Positions 1-8,047 of a stretch of DNA of 64,000 bases are shown here, one piece after another; within the stretch, counting starts at the first letter, position 1, and each line of letters starts with the position of its first letter. A program made the translations under genes and the position numbers. Source of the stretch: Streptomyces genisteinicus (GTDB lineage Bacteria; Actinomycetota; Actinomycetes; Streptomycetales; Streptomycetaceae). The DNA lies in the NCBI RefSeq assembly GCF_014489615.1, contig NZ_CP060825.1, positions 6,370,001 through 6,434,000 of the forward strand. Direction: 5' to 3'. The notes under the pieces are model-generated. The model saw nothing but the letters and a program-made list of their open reading frames with translations, did not search any database and was not told the DNA's origin.

Positions 1-1
1 C

Positions 2-880
2 GTGCCCGGGCACGAACTTTCCGGGGTGGTCGTGGCCGTCGGCGGCGAGGTGCGCGGCAGCCGTGCGGGGGACCGCGTCACCGTCCCGTTCGTCTGCGCC
101 TGCGGCAGGTGCGGGTCCTGTGCGCGCGGCGCCCAGCAGGTCTGCGAGCGCCAGGAACAGCCGGGCTTCACCCACTGGGGCTCGTTCGCCGAGTACGTGG
201 CCGTGCGCCACGCGGACACCAATCTGGTGCCCGTGCCCGAGGAGATGGCCTTCTCGACGGCGGCGGGCCTCGGCTGCCGGTTCGCCACCGCGTTCCGGGC
301 CGTCGTCGGGCAGGGACGGGTGCGGGCCGGCGAGTGGGTCGCGGTCCACGGCTGCGGGGGTGTGGGCCTGTCGGCGGTGATGATCGCCGCCGCGTCCGGT
401 GCGCGGGTGGTCGCCGTCGACGTCTCGCCCGGGGCGCTGGAACTGGCCCGTGCGTTCGGCGCCGAGATCTGTGTGGACGCCTCCGCGCTGCCCGCGGGTG
501 CGGTGCCCGAGGCGGTCCACCGGGCGTCCGGCGGCGGCGCCCACCTCTCCCTGGACGCCCTCGGCTCTGCGGTGACCTGCGCCAACTCCGTACGCAGCCT
601 GCGCCGCCAGGGCCGCCACATCCAGGTGGGCCTGCTCCCGGACGAGGTGGCCGTGCCGATGGCGCCGGTGGTCGCCCTGGAGCTGGAGATCCTCGGCAGC
701 CACGGCATGGCCGCCCACGACTACCCCGCGATGCTGGCCCTGGTGGCCTCCGGCGCACTGCGCCCGGACCTGCTGGTCACGCGGGAGATCGGTCTCGACG
801 AGGTGCCGGCCGCGCTCACGGCCCTCGGCACGGCGCCGGGCGCCGGCGTGACCGTGATCAGGCCCCACGGCGTCTCCTGA
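2..880 (+). CDS. Zinc-dependent alcohol dehydrogenase (MDR), 5' truncated
   Basis: This is the C-terminal ~290 residues of a medium-chain dehydrogenase. The readable frame opens at the GHE motif, which normally lies about 60-70 residues into the family, so the true start is to the left of the window. The structural-zinc cysteine cluster follows at once (C-x2-C-x2-C-x7-C). The Rossmann glycine motif GCGGVG comes near residue 118 and a typical substrate-domain return ends the protein. The family oxidises alcohols or reduces aldehydes with NAD(P)H in the cytosol. The substrate cannot be read from sequence. A strong hairpin follows 82 bp after the stop. Confidence 0.85.
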   Translation: MPGHELSGVVVAVGGEVRGSRAGDRVTVPFVCACGRCGSCARGAQQVCERQEQPGFTHWGSFAEYVAVRHADTNLVPVPEEMAFSTAAGLGCRFATAFRAVVGQGRVRAGEWVAVHGCGGVGLSAVMIAAASGARVVAVDVSPGALELARAFGAEICVDASALPAGAVPEAVHRASGGGAHLSLDALGSAVTCANSVRSLRRQGRHIQVGLLPDEVAVPMAPVVALELEILGSHGMAAHDYPAMLALVASGALRPDLLVTREIGLDEVPAALTALGTAPGAGVTVIRPHGVS

Positions 881-961
881 CGGCCTCCGGGAACCGCTCC
901 CGGGCGACCCGCCGGCCCCTGCCGGGGCGCCGGGGCGACCACCCCGGTGCGGCCCGGCGGA

Positions 962-993
962 TGCGGCGCCCCGGTCCGTGCCGGGGCGCCGCA
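962..993 (+). terminator. GC hairpin terminator after the alcohol dehydrogenase
   Basis: A perfect 13-bp stem (962-974 with 981-993) closes a 6-nt loop. There is no T-run, as is common for Streptomyces terminators. It lies 82 bp past the dehydrogenase stop and upstream of the 22-bp repeat array. Confidence 0.6.
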
Positions 994-1069
994 CCCCTGC
1001 ACGGCGTCCGCGCCGGCGCCCGCGCCAGCGGACGCCGGCCCCGGCGCCCCCGGTCGTCCGCCCCCGGTA

Positions 1070-1135
1070 TACCCGGCCATGACCGTCGGCGTACCCGGCC
1101 ATGACCTCCGGCCTACCCGGCCATTACCTCCGGCG
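1070..1135. repeat. Three tandem 22-bp direct repeats upstream of a membrane-protein gene
   Basis: Three consecutive 22-bp units (1070-1091, 1092-1113, 1114-1135) share the core TACCCGGCCATKACC and differ at a few positions. They sit 110 bp before the ATG of the small membrane protein, in the 364-bp gap after the dehydrogenase. Two helical turns per unit would suit cooperative regulator binding on one DNA face. Apart from this array and the hairpin at 962-993 the gap shows nothing. Confidence 0.8.
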
Positions 1136-1244
1136 TAATCGACCCCCGGCCCCGGCCCCGGCAGGCTGTTCGTCACCGGGTACCGGGCGGCGCACTCCGC
1201 CCGGTGCCCGGGACCGCACCCCTGTCGATGGAGGCTGATCCGTC

Positions 1245-1670
1245 ATGTCCCAGGCCCTGCTCGCGGGTCTCGCCCGCACCACCGCGCCGCGCACCATGCT
1301 GCGCCGCTTCCTCGCCCTCGACGCCGTCGTGACCGGCGTCAACGGGCTCGCCTACGTGGCGGCCTCCGGCCCGCTCGGGCGGCTGCTGGGCGTGGACGGC
1401 ACGCTGCTCTTCTGGCTCGGTGTCTTCCTCACCGGCTTCGCGGCCGCGGTCGGTCTCCTCGCCGCCCGCCCCGCGCCGCCCGCCACGGCGGTGAAGGCCG
1501 TCGTGGACGCGAACCTGCTCTGGTCCGTGCTGAGCATCGCCGCGCTCGCGCTCTGGCTGGAGCCGACCGCCGCGGGCGCGGTCTGGACGGTGCTCCAGGC
1601 CCTGACCGTGGGCGGGTTCGCGGTGCTCCAGTGGTCGGCGCTGAAGGCGGACGACGCCGTCACTGCGTGA
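1245..1670 (+). CDS. Small integral membrane protein (4 predicted helices)
   Basis: A 141-residue protein whose hydrophobic stretches read as four membrane helices (around residues 26-48, 55-74, 88-106, 113-130), with short polar linkers. The ATG is preceded by TGGAGG at a normal distance. No catalytic motif is visible and the function is unknown. The gene converges with the XRE regulator and their 3' ends overlap by 11 bp. Similar small four-helix proteins often sit beside MmyB-type XRE regulators in Streptomyces, so the regulator may control this gene, possibly through the upstream 22-bp repeats (inference). Confidence 0.75.
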   Translation: MSQALLAGLARTTAPRTMLRRFLALDAVVTGVNGLAYVAASGPLGRLLGVDGTLLFWLGVFLTGFAAAVGLLAARPAPPATAVKAVVDANLLWSVLSIAALALWLEPTAAGAVWTVLQALTVGGFAVLQWSALKADDAVTA

Positions 1671-2484
1671 GCGAGCCCAGGTACTCCACCGTCTCCGCGT
1701 CGGCCGGGAGGAAGGTCTCGATGGCCAGCTCGGCGACGGTGACGTCCAGCGGCGTGTTGAACGTCGAGATGGACGACACGAACGACAGCAGCCTGCCCCC
1801 GTGCTCGATCCGCAGGGGCAGGGCGAAGTACGGGTAGGGGACCGCGGCCCCGCCGTCGGGAGCGGGGTCGTCCGGAAGGTCGCCCGCCCGCTCGGGCGGC
1901 GGGTAGGCGGCGACCTCCTCGTACAGCCGCCGCAGCGGCTCGGAGCGCACCAGCGCGATCTGACGCTCCATCTGCGCCAGCAGGTGGCCCCGCCACTCGG
2001 GCAGATTGCGGATGCGCGGCGCGAGGCCCTCGGGGTGGAGCGTCAGCCGCATGGCGTTGAGCGGCGGTGCGAGCAGGTGGGCCGGCACTCCGTCGAGCAG
2101 CATGAGGACGCCGCTGTTCGCGGCCACGACGGTGTACGAGCCGTCGACGACGAGCGCCGGGTACGGCTCGTATCCCTTGAGCAGGGTCTCGATGCCCTCG
2201 CGGAGCGCGCCGAGGGCGGGCGCGTCGACGGGCGTCTCGGTGTACCGGGGCGCGTAACCGGCGGCGAGGAGCAGCGCGTTGCGCTCGCGCATCGGCACGT
2301 CGAGGTGTTCGGCGAGCCGGAGGACCATGTCCTCGCTGGGGCGCGAGCGGCCCGTTTCGACGAAGCTGATGTGGCGGGCCGAGGAGTCGGCGCGGAGGGC
2401 GAGTTCCAGCTGGCTGATCCGCCGGCGTTCGCGCCAGCCGCGCAGCAGCGGCCCTACCCCGGTACCGGACGCGACAGTTGTCAT
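1660..2484 (-). CDS. XRE regulator with MmyB-like ligand-binding domain
   Basis: A 274-residue cytoplasmic DNA-binding regulator. Residues ~8-65 form a helix-turn-helix of XRE type (ISQLELA ... SARHISFVETGRSRPS). The rest matches the MmyB-like ligand-binding region, with the NALLLAAGYAP linker, the PYPALVVDG motif and the C-terminal FNTPLDVTVAEL-type motif. The start MTTV is preferred over an in-frame ATG six codons upstream because family members start close to the HTH. The C-terminal domain is thought to bind a small or fatty-acyl ligand. It lies 96 bp downstream of the SsgA-like gene on the same strand and overlaps the converging membrane-protein gene by 11 bp. Confidence 0.88.
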   Translation of the reverse strand: MTTVASGTGVGPLLRGWRERRRISQLELALRADSSARHISFVETGRSRPSEDMVLRLAEHLDVPMRERNALLLAAGYAPRYTETPVDAPALGALREGIETLLKGYEPYPALVVDGSYTVVAANSGVLMLLDGVPAHLLAPPLNAMRLTLHPEGLAPRIRNLPEWRGHLLAQMERQIALVRSEPLRRLYEEVAAYPPPERAGDLPDDPAPDGGAAVPYPYFALPLRIEHGGRLLSFVSSISTFNTPLDVTVAELAIETFLPADAETVEYLGSLTQ

Positions 2485-2580
2485 ACGCAGACCGTAGTAC
2501 AAAACGGGCGTCGTCCGGTCCGCGGGCCGTGGCGGGCCGGTGTCCCGGCGGTCGCGTCACCGGGCGGATCGTGCGGGCTC

Positions 2581-3012
2581 TCAGTCCGCGGCTCCGCCGA
2601 GCAGGACGGCCAGGTCGTGGTCGATGTCCGAGGCGGCGCTCTCCTCTCCCGCGGGGACGGCGTCGTAGGCGTCGGCGAGGAAGCCGCGCAGGCTCGACGT
2701 GGCGAACTGGAGCAGCGCGACACCGTCGGGAGAGCGGAGTTCGACCATGGTCTGGACGCGGCCGCACGGCCAGATGTGCACGTCCCCGTCGCCGGCCGGG
2801 GTGCGCAGCCCGGAGTCGAGCAGACTGCGGGCGAAGGCCCAGGTCACGGACGTGTCGCCGAGGCAGGCCTCGGGCGGGAAGACCATCCGGACGGCGAACG
2901 GGTCGGCGGGCCGGTAGCGCATGATCACCGGGACTCCCGCGGACGGGGCCGCGTCGCCGATCAGGCGGGCCGTGACGGACTGCTCGACGGACTGCTCGAT
3001 GGAAGACGACAT
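2581..3012 (-). CDS. SsgA-like (SALP) sporulation/cell-division protein
   Basis: A 143-residue protein of the SsgA-like family found in sporulating actinomycetes, whose members guide septum placement and spore-wall remodelling through FtsZ and peptidoglycan machinery. Visible family marks are the ADPFAVRMVF segment, the VTWAFARSLLDSGL segment, a GDVHIWP motif and the SPDGVALLQF core, in the usual order and at the usual ~140-residue length. The ATG was chosen because a perfect AGGAGG sits 7 nt upstream; a longer reading frame runs further upstream but has no family signal there. Which SALP it is (SsgA, B, D and so on) cannot be decided by eye. Confidence 0.88.
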   Translation of the reverse strand: MSSSIEQSVEQSVTARLIGDAAPSAGVPVIMRYRPADPFAVRMVFPPEACLGDTSVTWAFARSLLDSGLRTPAGDGDVHIWPCGRVQTMVELRSPDGVALLQFATSSLRGFLADAYDAVPAGEESAASDIDHDLAVLLGGAAD

Positions 3013-3302
3013 CGTCCGATCCTCCTGCTGCTGTGCTCGGTGCTCCGCGCGTGAAACGACGTCCTGGCAGGGCTCGGCCGTGCGAGCTGCGCCGGTGACG
3101 TATGTGACCTGCATCACCAACCTTCGAACTCCGGAGCCCGGATGGCCAGACCCTTGCACCTCCGTATATCGGGAGAAAGCGGATGTCCGCCGGTGGGTGC
3201 GTCCGCGGAGGGGCTCCGTCGTCCCGCCGGGCGGGTCACGGGACGGATCCGGTGGCCGGAAATCATGTGCCCCGAGGGCGCGACGGCCCCACACTCACCG
3301 GT

Positions 3303-3725
3303 ATGACCGAGGCTACGAGCGACCGGATCACCCGTGTCAGCCCCCGGCGGCTGCACGCGACGCCGGGCTATCACCACATCACCGTCGTCGAGGCCGGCCG
3401 CACCGCCTATCTGGCCGGCCAGTGTCCGCTGGACCGGGAGGGCAGGCTCGTCGGCGAGGGCGATCCGGAGCGCCAGGCCGACCAGGTGGCCGCCAACGCG
3501 CTCATCGCCCTGGCAGCCGTGGGGGCGGGGCCCGAGGACGTGGTGCGTTCGGTGATCTACGTGAGCACGGACGACCGGGAGGTGCTGGCCGCCGTCTGGC
3601 AGCGGCTGTGCGACTCCGTGGTGGGGGCGGCGTTCACGACCGCGAGCACCCTGCTCGGGGTGAGCCGGCTCGGCTACGCCGGCCAGCTGGTGGAGGTCGA
3701 TCTCACCGCCGCGCTCCCCGGCTGA
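3303..3725 (+). CDS. RidA/YjgF-fold protein lacking the catalytic arginine
   Basis: A 140-residue member of the RidA/YER057c/UK114 superfamily, whose archetype hydrolyses reactive 2-aminoacrylate and other imines. The fold marks are visible: YLAGQCPLDREG near residue 38, a DQVAANALIAL helix and a C-terminal strand ending VEVDLTAAL. At the position of the archetypal catalytic Arg (PARST in RidA) this protein reads TTAST, so the arginine is an alanine. That argues for a non-deaminase Rid subfamily with an unknown ligand. It is divergent from the SsgA-like gene across a 290-bp spacer and is followed by a hairpin terminator. Confidence 0.82.
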   Translation: MTEATSDRITRVSPRRLHATPGYHHITVVEAGRTAYLAGQCPLDREGRLVGEGDPERQADQVAANALIALAAVGAGPEDVVRSVIYVSTDDREVLAAVWQRLCDSVVGAAFTTASTLLGVSRLGYAGQLVEVDLTAALPG

Positions 3726-3751
3726 GGAGCCAGGGGGCGGGGAGAAGAGGA

Positions 3752-3783
3752 GCCCCGGCCGAACGGGGGTTTCCGGTCGGGGC
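3752..3783 (+). terminator. Hairpin terminator of the RidA-like gene
   Basis: A 10-bp stem with one G-U pair (3752-3761 with 3774-3783) encloses a 12-nt loop, 26 bp after the stop. Between here and 4039 I see no gene, only a moderately AT-richer patch near 3958-3995. Confidence 0.55.
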
Positions 3784-4039
3784 GGTCAAGGGGTGGGTGT
3801 GCATGGCGGTCGCCTCTCGGCGAGTCGCTCCGCAGGGCTTCAGCCGAACGATCGTCCCTGCGGGCAGAAGGTGAGGCCCGGGGACACTGTCCCATCCACA
3901 CCCACGCTTAGATGAACGGTAAACCACCGAGGGGTGTTCCCGGGCGCCCCCGGGCCCCGATGTGATGTGTATTACTTCACGTCATGCTTTACCCAGGGCT
4001 TATCGGGTCGTTTCCGGAGTTGTCCGGTGCTCCATGCCC

Positions 4040-4078
4040 GCCGCCGAGGGGCGGTGTCCACCCCTGCCCCTCGGCGGC
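4040..4078 (-). terminator. Strong hairpin terminator of the phospholipase gene
   Basis: A perfect 13-bp stem (4040-4052 with 4066-4078) has a 13-nt loop and starts 36 bp beyond the stop of the minus-strand phospholipase. It can also stop rightward read-through. Confidence 0.7.
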
Positions 4079-4114
4079 GTCACCGTCGGGTCCCGCCGTC
4101 GCCACGCGTGACCG

Positions 4115-5173
4115 TCACGCCCCGCCCCGCGGCAGGACCGTGGCGAGCACCGACGGCAACGGGTACCAGTCGGCGGACACCACGCTCGCGTGCCGCCCCG
4201 CCAGCAGCGCGACGCGGTCCCGCGCCTGGGCCTCGGTCGGGCGGGTGCCGTCGATGGCCGGGGCGACGTTGTGCGCGTCCGTCATCACCACCAGGTAGTG
4301 GTTCCGGTCGTACCAGGACGTGTCGATCGAGCCGTTCGCGTACGCCGACGCGTCCCCGTCGAACACCACGAACCACGGACGGATCGACCCGTCCGCGTAG
4401 CGGGTGCGCGGATCGCCGGCCGCGGCCTTGTGCACGGCCGGGAACGCACCCGCGTCCGCGAGCCGCCCCGCGGCCTTCAGGTTGCGCAGATGCTGCGCGT
4501 ACTCCCGGTCGGTCCACAGGGAATCCAGCGGATTGCCCTGCTCCACCGTCCCCGGGATCAGCTCGACGACGAACTTGCCGCTCATCGCCGCACGACCGGG
4601 CCAGCCGTCCGCCCGTACCGCGGTGTCCAGATCGGCATGGGCGCCGGCCAGCTCGGCCGGCCGGAAGAGCGCGTCGCCGAGCCGGGACCGCAGCAGGGCG
4701 TCGAGTTCGTCGGGGCCCCGGCCCGCGTTGTCCTGGAATCCGTCCTTGAGCTCGATCTTGACGAGAATCGGCCGGTGGCCCGGGTTGGCGTCGTGCCATG
4801 CCCGCATGTCGGCGAGGCAGCCGCCGAGGTCGCGGTTGCGTGCGCCGGTGCGCAGTTGGGCCGCGCTCGCCGCGCCGGCGCAGTTGTTGGCGTTGCCGAG
4901 CGGATTCTCGTGCGACACGCGCCAGGACCGGCCGAACACGTTCGTCCACACGTCGATCTCCAGCATCCCCGCCCCGGAGTCGAGCGCGTCCGCGAAGTAC
5001 GGGTAGGTGCTCTGCTCGTAGGCGTTGTGCACCCCCACCGACGTGGTCGAGGACCAGGGCAGTCCGCCCGGGTCCGCCGCGGAGGCGGTGGCGGCCTCGG
5101 CCGGTACGAGCGCGGCGGCGAGCAGCGCGGCCGCGGCGCAGGTGGTCGAGGCCGCGCGCAGGAGCTTCCCCAT
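4115..5173 (-). CDS. Secreted Ca2+-dependent phosphatidylinositol-specific phospholipase C
   Basis: A 352-residue exported enzyme. Residues 1-32 are a Sec signal peptide (basic start, Ala/Leu core, AxA-type cleavage site). The mature part resembles the Streptomyces Ca2+-dependent PI-PLC family: catalytic histidines are seen in VGVHNAYEQ (H49) and VSHENP (H88), with acidic metal ligands in LEIDVW (E72, D74) and later in VKIELKD. These enzymes cleave phosphatidylinositol to a cyclic inositol phosphate and diacylglycerol outside the cell. The gene is monocistronic and divergent from the DNA ligase gene. A PHO-box-like heptamer lies about 60 bp upstream of the start, so phosphate control is possible (inference). 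Confidence 0.88.
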   Translation of the reverse strand: MGKLLRAASTTCAAAALLAAALVPAEAATASAADPGGLPWSSTTSVGVHNAYEQSTYPYFADALDSGAGMLEIDVWTNVFGRSWRVSHENPLGNANNCAGAASAAQLRTGARNRDLGGCLADMRAWHDANPGHRPILVKIELKDGFQDNAGRGPDELDALLRSRLGDALFRPAELAGAHADLDTAVRADGWPGRAAMSGKFVVELIPGTVEQGNPLDSLWTDREYAQHLRNLKAAGRLADAGAFPAVHKAAAGDPRTRYADGSIRPWFVVFDGDASAYANGSIDTSWYDRNHYLVVMTDAHNVAPAIDGTRPTEAQARDRVALLAGRHASVVSADWYPLPSVLATVLPRGGA

Positions 5174-5233
5174 GGATCCGTCCCTCGAAAGTCGACGTGG
5201 TCAGGTCAAGTCGGAGGAACGGTAGGGGAGTCG

Positions 5234-5251
5234 GGTGAACCGTGGGGAGAC
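5234..5251 (-). promoter_or_regulatory. PHO-box-like site upstream of the PI-PLC gene
   Basis: Read on the minus strand, a perfect GTTCACC heptamer (5240-5234) is preceded by GTCTCCC exactly 11 bp upstream (5251-5245). The 7+4 spacing is that of PhoP direct-repeat units in Streptomyces. Only one unit is perfect, so this is a weak candidate. Confidence 0.3.
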
Positions 5252-5319
5252 CGTACCCGGCCAGACGAGGACGGCCGGTGGCCGACGGCGTACCGCGGGG
5301 CCGGGCGCGGTCGTTCCGG

Positions 5320-5343
5320 GGCACCGGCACCGGCACCGGCACG
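5320..5343. repeat. Hexanucleotide repeat (GGCACC)x4
   Basis: Four tandem hexamers, the last with one change, lie in the 238-bp divergent spacer between the PI-PLC and ligase genes, 69 bp before the ligase start. Confidence 0.75.
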
Positions 5344-5411
5344 GCGGGCGGGGACGCGGTGTCCCGCGTGCCGTTCCGTGCGGGGCGCCGGCGCCGGGGC
5401 ACCATGACGGC

Positions 5412-6953
5412 ATGCTGCTCGTACGGCTCGCCGACGTGTCCCGCGAGGTCGCCGCCACCTCCGCCCGCTCCCGCAAGACCGCCGCCCTCGCGGAACTCTT
5501 CGCCGAGGCGGGGCCCGAGGACGTCGCCCTGGTCATCGCCTACCTCGCAGGCCGGCTTCCCCAGGGCCGGATCGGAGTCGGCCGGAGCCTGCTCCGGGAG
5601 GACGTGCCACCCGCCGCCGAGCCCTCGCTCACCGTCACCGGGACCGACGCGGCGCTGACCGCGCTCGCGGCCGTCGCCGGTGCCGGTGCGCAGAACCGTC
5701 GCCGCGCCGCGCTCGCAGGACTCCTCGGCGCCGCCACGGCGGGCGAACAGCGCTTCCTGGTCAGCCTGCTGGCCGGCGAGGTGCGCCAGGGGGCGCTCGA
5801 CGCGGTGGCCCTGGACGCCGTCGCCCGCGCCTCGGGCGCACCGGCGGACGCCGTGCGGCGTGCCGTCATGCTGGAGGGTTCGCTGCCGCGCGTCGCCGAG
5901 GCCCTGTTCGCCGACGGCCCCCAGGCGCTGGAACGGTTCCGGCTGCGGGTCGGCAGCCCTGTGCAGCCGATGCTCGCCCACACCGCCGCCTCGGTCACCG
6001 AGGCGGTGGCGGCCCTGGGCACGGCGTGCGTCGTCGAGGAGAAGCACGACGGCATCCGTGTGCAGGTCCACCGCGACGGAGACGAGGTGCGCGTCTGCAC
6101 CCGCTCGCTCGACGACATCACCGCACGGCTGCCCGAAGTGGCGGACGGCGCCCGGGGGCTGCCCGGGGACCGGTTCATCCTGGACGGCGAGGTCATCGCG
6201 GTCGGCCCCGACGGCCGGCCCGCCCCCTTCCAGGACATCGCCTCCCGCGTGGGCTCCCGCGTGGACGTCGCCGCCGCCCGTGCCGCACTGCCGGTGTCAC
6301 CGGTCTACTTCGACGTCCTCGCCGCCGGCGGCGAGGAGATCCTCGACCTGCCCGGGCGCGAACGCCACGAGCACCTCGCCCGGCTCGTCCCCGAACCGCT
6401 GCGGGTGCGGCGGCAGGTCGTCGAGGACCCCGGGGACGCCGGACAGGTGGCGGCGGCCGAGGAGTTCTTCGCCGAGACGCTGCGCAGGGGGCACGAGGGG
6501 GTGCTGGTCAAGGCGCTCGACGCGCCGTACGTCGCCGGACGCCGGGGCAGGTCCTGGCTGAAGGTCAAGCCCGTCCACACCCTCGACCTCGTCGTCGTGG
6601 CCGTCGAACGCGGCAGCGGGCGGCGCACCGGACTGCTCTCCAACCTGCACCTCGCCGCCCGGGCCGAGGACGGGGGATTCGTCATGCTGGGCAAGACGTT
6701 CAAGGGCCTCACCGACGAGATGCTGCACTGGCAGACCCGGCGCCTGGGCGAGCTCGCCGTCGAGGACGACGGCTGGACCGTCACGGTGCGGCCGGAACTC
6801 GTCGTGGAGATCGCCTACGACGGACTCCAGCGTTCCTCCCGCTACCCCGCCGGCGTCGCCCTGCGCTTCGCCCGGGTGCTGCGCCACCGCCCCGACAAGA
6901 GCGCCGCCGACGCGGACACCATCGGGCGGGTCCTGGAGGCCACCCGCCGGTGA
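5412..6953 (+). CDS. ATP-dependent DNA ligase (LigB type)
   Basis: A 513-residue ligase, close to the ~507 residues of mycobacterial LigB. An N-terminal helical DNA-binding domain covers residues 1-200. The adenylation domain follows, with motif I EEKHDGIR carrying the nucleotide-accepting Lys211, motif III FILDGEVIA and motif IV/V EGVLVKA and SWLKVK. A C-terminal OB-fold ends near FARVLRHR. The enzyme seals nicks using ATP; it is dispensable next to NAD-dependent LigA in actinomycetes and is often tied to repair. The start MLLVRL is taken because it opens the family-like N-terminus; an ATG 8 nt upstream is out of frame. Confidence 0.93.
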   Translation: MLLVRLADVSREVAATSARSRKTAALAELFAEAGPEDVALVIAYLAGRLPQGRIGVGRSLLREDVPPAAEPSLTVTGTDAALTALAAVAGAGAQNRRRAALAGLLGAATAGEQRFLVSLLAGEVRQGALDAVALDAVARASGAPADAVRRAVMLEGSLPRVAEALFADGPQALERFRLRVGSPVQPMLAHTAASVTEAVAALGTACVVEEKHDGIRVQVHRDGDEVRVCTRSLDDITARLPEVADGARGLPGDRFILDGEVIAVGPDGRPAPFQDIASRVGSRVDVAAARAALPVSPVYFDVLAAGGEEILDLPGRERHEHLARLVPEPLRVRRQVVEDPGDAGQVAAAEEFFAETLRRGHEGVLVKALDAPYVAGRRGRSWLKVKPVHTLDLVVVAVERGSGRRTGLLSNLHLAARAEDGGFVMLGKTFKGLTDEMLHWQTRRLGELAVEDDGWTVTVRPELVVEIAYDGLQRSSRYPAGVALRFARVLRHRPDKSAADADTIGRVLEATRR

Positions 6954-7128
6954 CGGCGGCGCGGGGCCGCCCGGCGCGGCCGTCGTCCGCCGTGCGCCCC
7001 GCCGTCCGCCGCCCTCCGTCCCGCGGCCGTCGTGTGCCGTGCGCGGAGCCCGGGGCCCGGAGCGTCGGGGTCCGGCGTCCGGGGCCCCCGGCCCCCGACT
7101 CCGTCCCGCGCCCGGTGACGGCGGCCGC

Positions 7129-7635
7129 TCAGCGCAGGCCAAGGACCTTGTCGGCGAAGGCCCCGAGGTTGTCCGTGGTCCGCCGGATCTGCTCCTCGAC
7201 GGTCAGGCTCTCCTCGTACCGGCCGTGCCGCAGCTTCGGCTGCCGCTTGCCGCGCACGTACAGCGAGCAGGCGAGGTCGGCACAGAGGTAGGTGCCGACG
7301 GTGTTGCCCTCCCGCCCGGCGGTGCCCGCGAGCGGCGCCGCGAAGAGCGTCACCCCCGAGGAGGCGTGCGCGGTCAGGCAGGCCTGGCACATGCTCGACT
7401 TCAGCGCGCTCGTCCGGCCGGCCGACGGGATCCGCAGGGCGATGCCCACGGGCCCCTGCTCGCGGGGCAGCACCAGATGGGCCTTCAGCGGTGCGCCGGG
7501 GTCCACCCAGCCCAGGAAGTCGAGGTCGTCCCAGGGGAGCCCGGCGAAGTCGAGGGGGAGCCGCATCCGGCCGGCGTCACCCTTGGTGCAGTTCACGAAG
7601 GACGCGCGGATCTCTTTGTCGGTCAATGGTTCCAC
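7129..7635 (-). CDS. FBP-domain treble-clef zinc-finger protein
   Basis: A 168-residue protein with the C-terminal treble-clef zinc finger seen in FusB/FBP (elongation-factor-G-binding) proteins: CQAC near residue 83 and a second knuckle CADLAC near residue 120, followed by a basic C-terminal helix. FusB proteins bind EF-G and release it from the ribosome. Actinobacterial FBP proteins share the finger, but their partner is not established. The protein is soluble with no signal peptide. The gene is monocistronic, converges with the ligase gene and is divergent from the pterin dehydratase gene, with 103 bp between starts. Confidence 0.82.
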   Translation of the reverse strand: MEPLTDKEIRASFVNCTKGDAGRMRLPLDFAGLPWDDLDFLGWVDPGAPLKAHLVLPREQGPVGIALRIPSAGRTSALKSSMCQACLTAHASSGVTLFAAPLAGTAGREGNTVGTYLCADLACSLYVRGKRQPKLRHGRYEESLTVEEQIRRTTDNLGAFADKVLGLR

Positions 7636-7738
7636 TCGGTCGAACGTACACAGCGCGTCCGGGTGCGGGCATCCGATTTAGCGGGCATCGCCTCTATGGT
7701 GTCCCCGTCCGCCGCCCTCTCCCGGAAGGATCACGCCC

Positions 7739-8041
7739 ATGCCCACCGAGCCGCTGTCGCAGAAGGAGATCGAGGACCGCCTGCGGGAGCTCCCCGGCTG
7801 GTCCCAGGAGGGCGACCGCATCGCCCGCAGCTACCGTCTCGGGTCCCACTTCGCCGCGACGGCCATGGTGGTGCACATCGCGCAGATCCAGGAGGAGCTC
7901 AACCACCACTCCGATCTGACCCTCGGCTACGACACGGTGTCCCTGACCGTGCTCTCCCACGACGTGAACGCCCTCACCGACCGGGACTTCTCGCTCGCCC
8001 GCCGCGTCGCGGACATCGCCCCCGGGCACGGGGCCGAGTAG
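7739..8041 (+). CDS. Pterin-4a-carbinolamine dehydratase
   Basis: A 100-residue protein of standard family length. The active-site segment reads NHHSDLTLGYDTVSLTV, with the two histidines and the later LSHD that hold the 4a-hydroxy group. The enzyme dehydrates 4a-hydroxytetrahydropterin, regenerating the cofactor of aromatic amino-acid hydroxylases; related proteins also act as transcription cofactors. The start ATG follows GGAAGGA at a good distance. Six bases separate its stop from the start of the methyltransferase, so the two are almost certainly co-transcribed. Confidence 0.9.
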   Translation: MPTEPLSQKEIEDRLRELPGWSQEGDRIARSYRLGSHFAATAMVVHIAQIQEELNHHSDLTLGYDTVSLTVLSHDVNALTDRDFSLARRVADIAPGHGAE

Positions 8042-8047
8042 CCGGAC

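Noticed and set aside
3784..4039. Short frames in the RidA to PI-PLC gap
   Set aside because: No ribosome site, family signal or codon bias distinct from background; the gap holds two terminators instead.
4080..6071. A long minus-strand frame spanning PI-PLC and part of the ligase gene
   Set aside because: It runs in another frame over two well-supported genes and lacks any motif.
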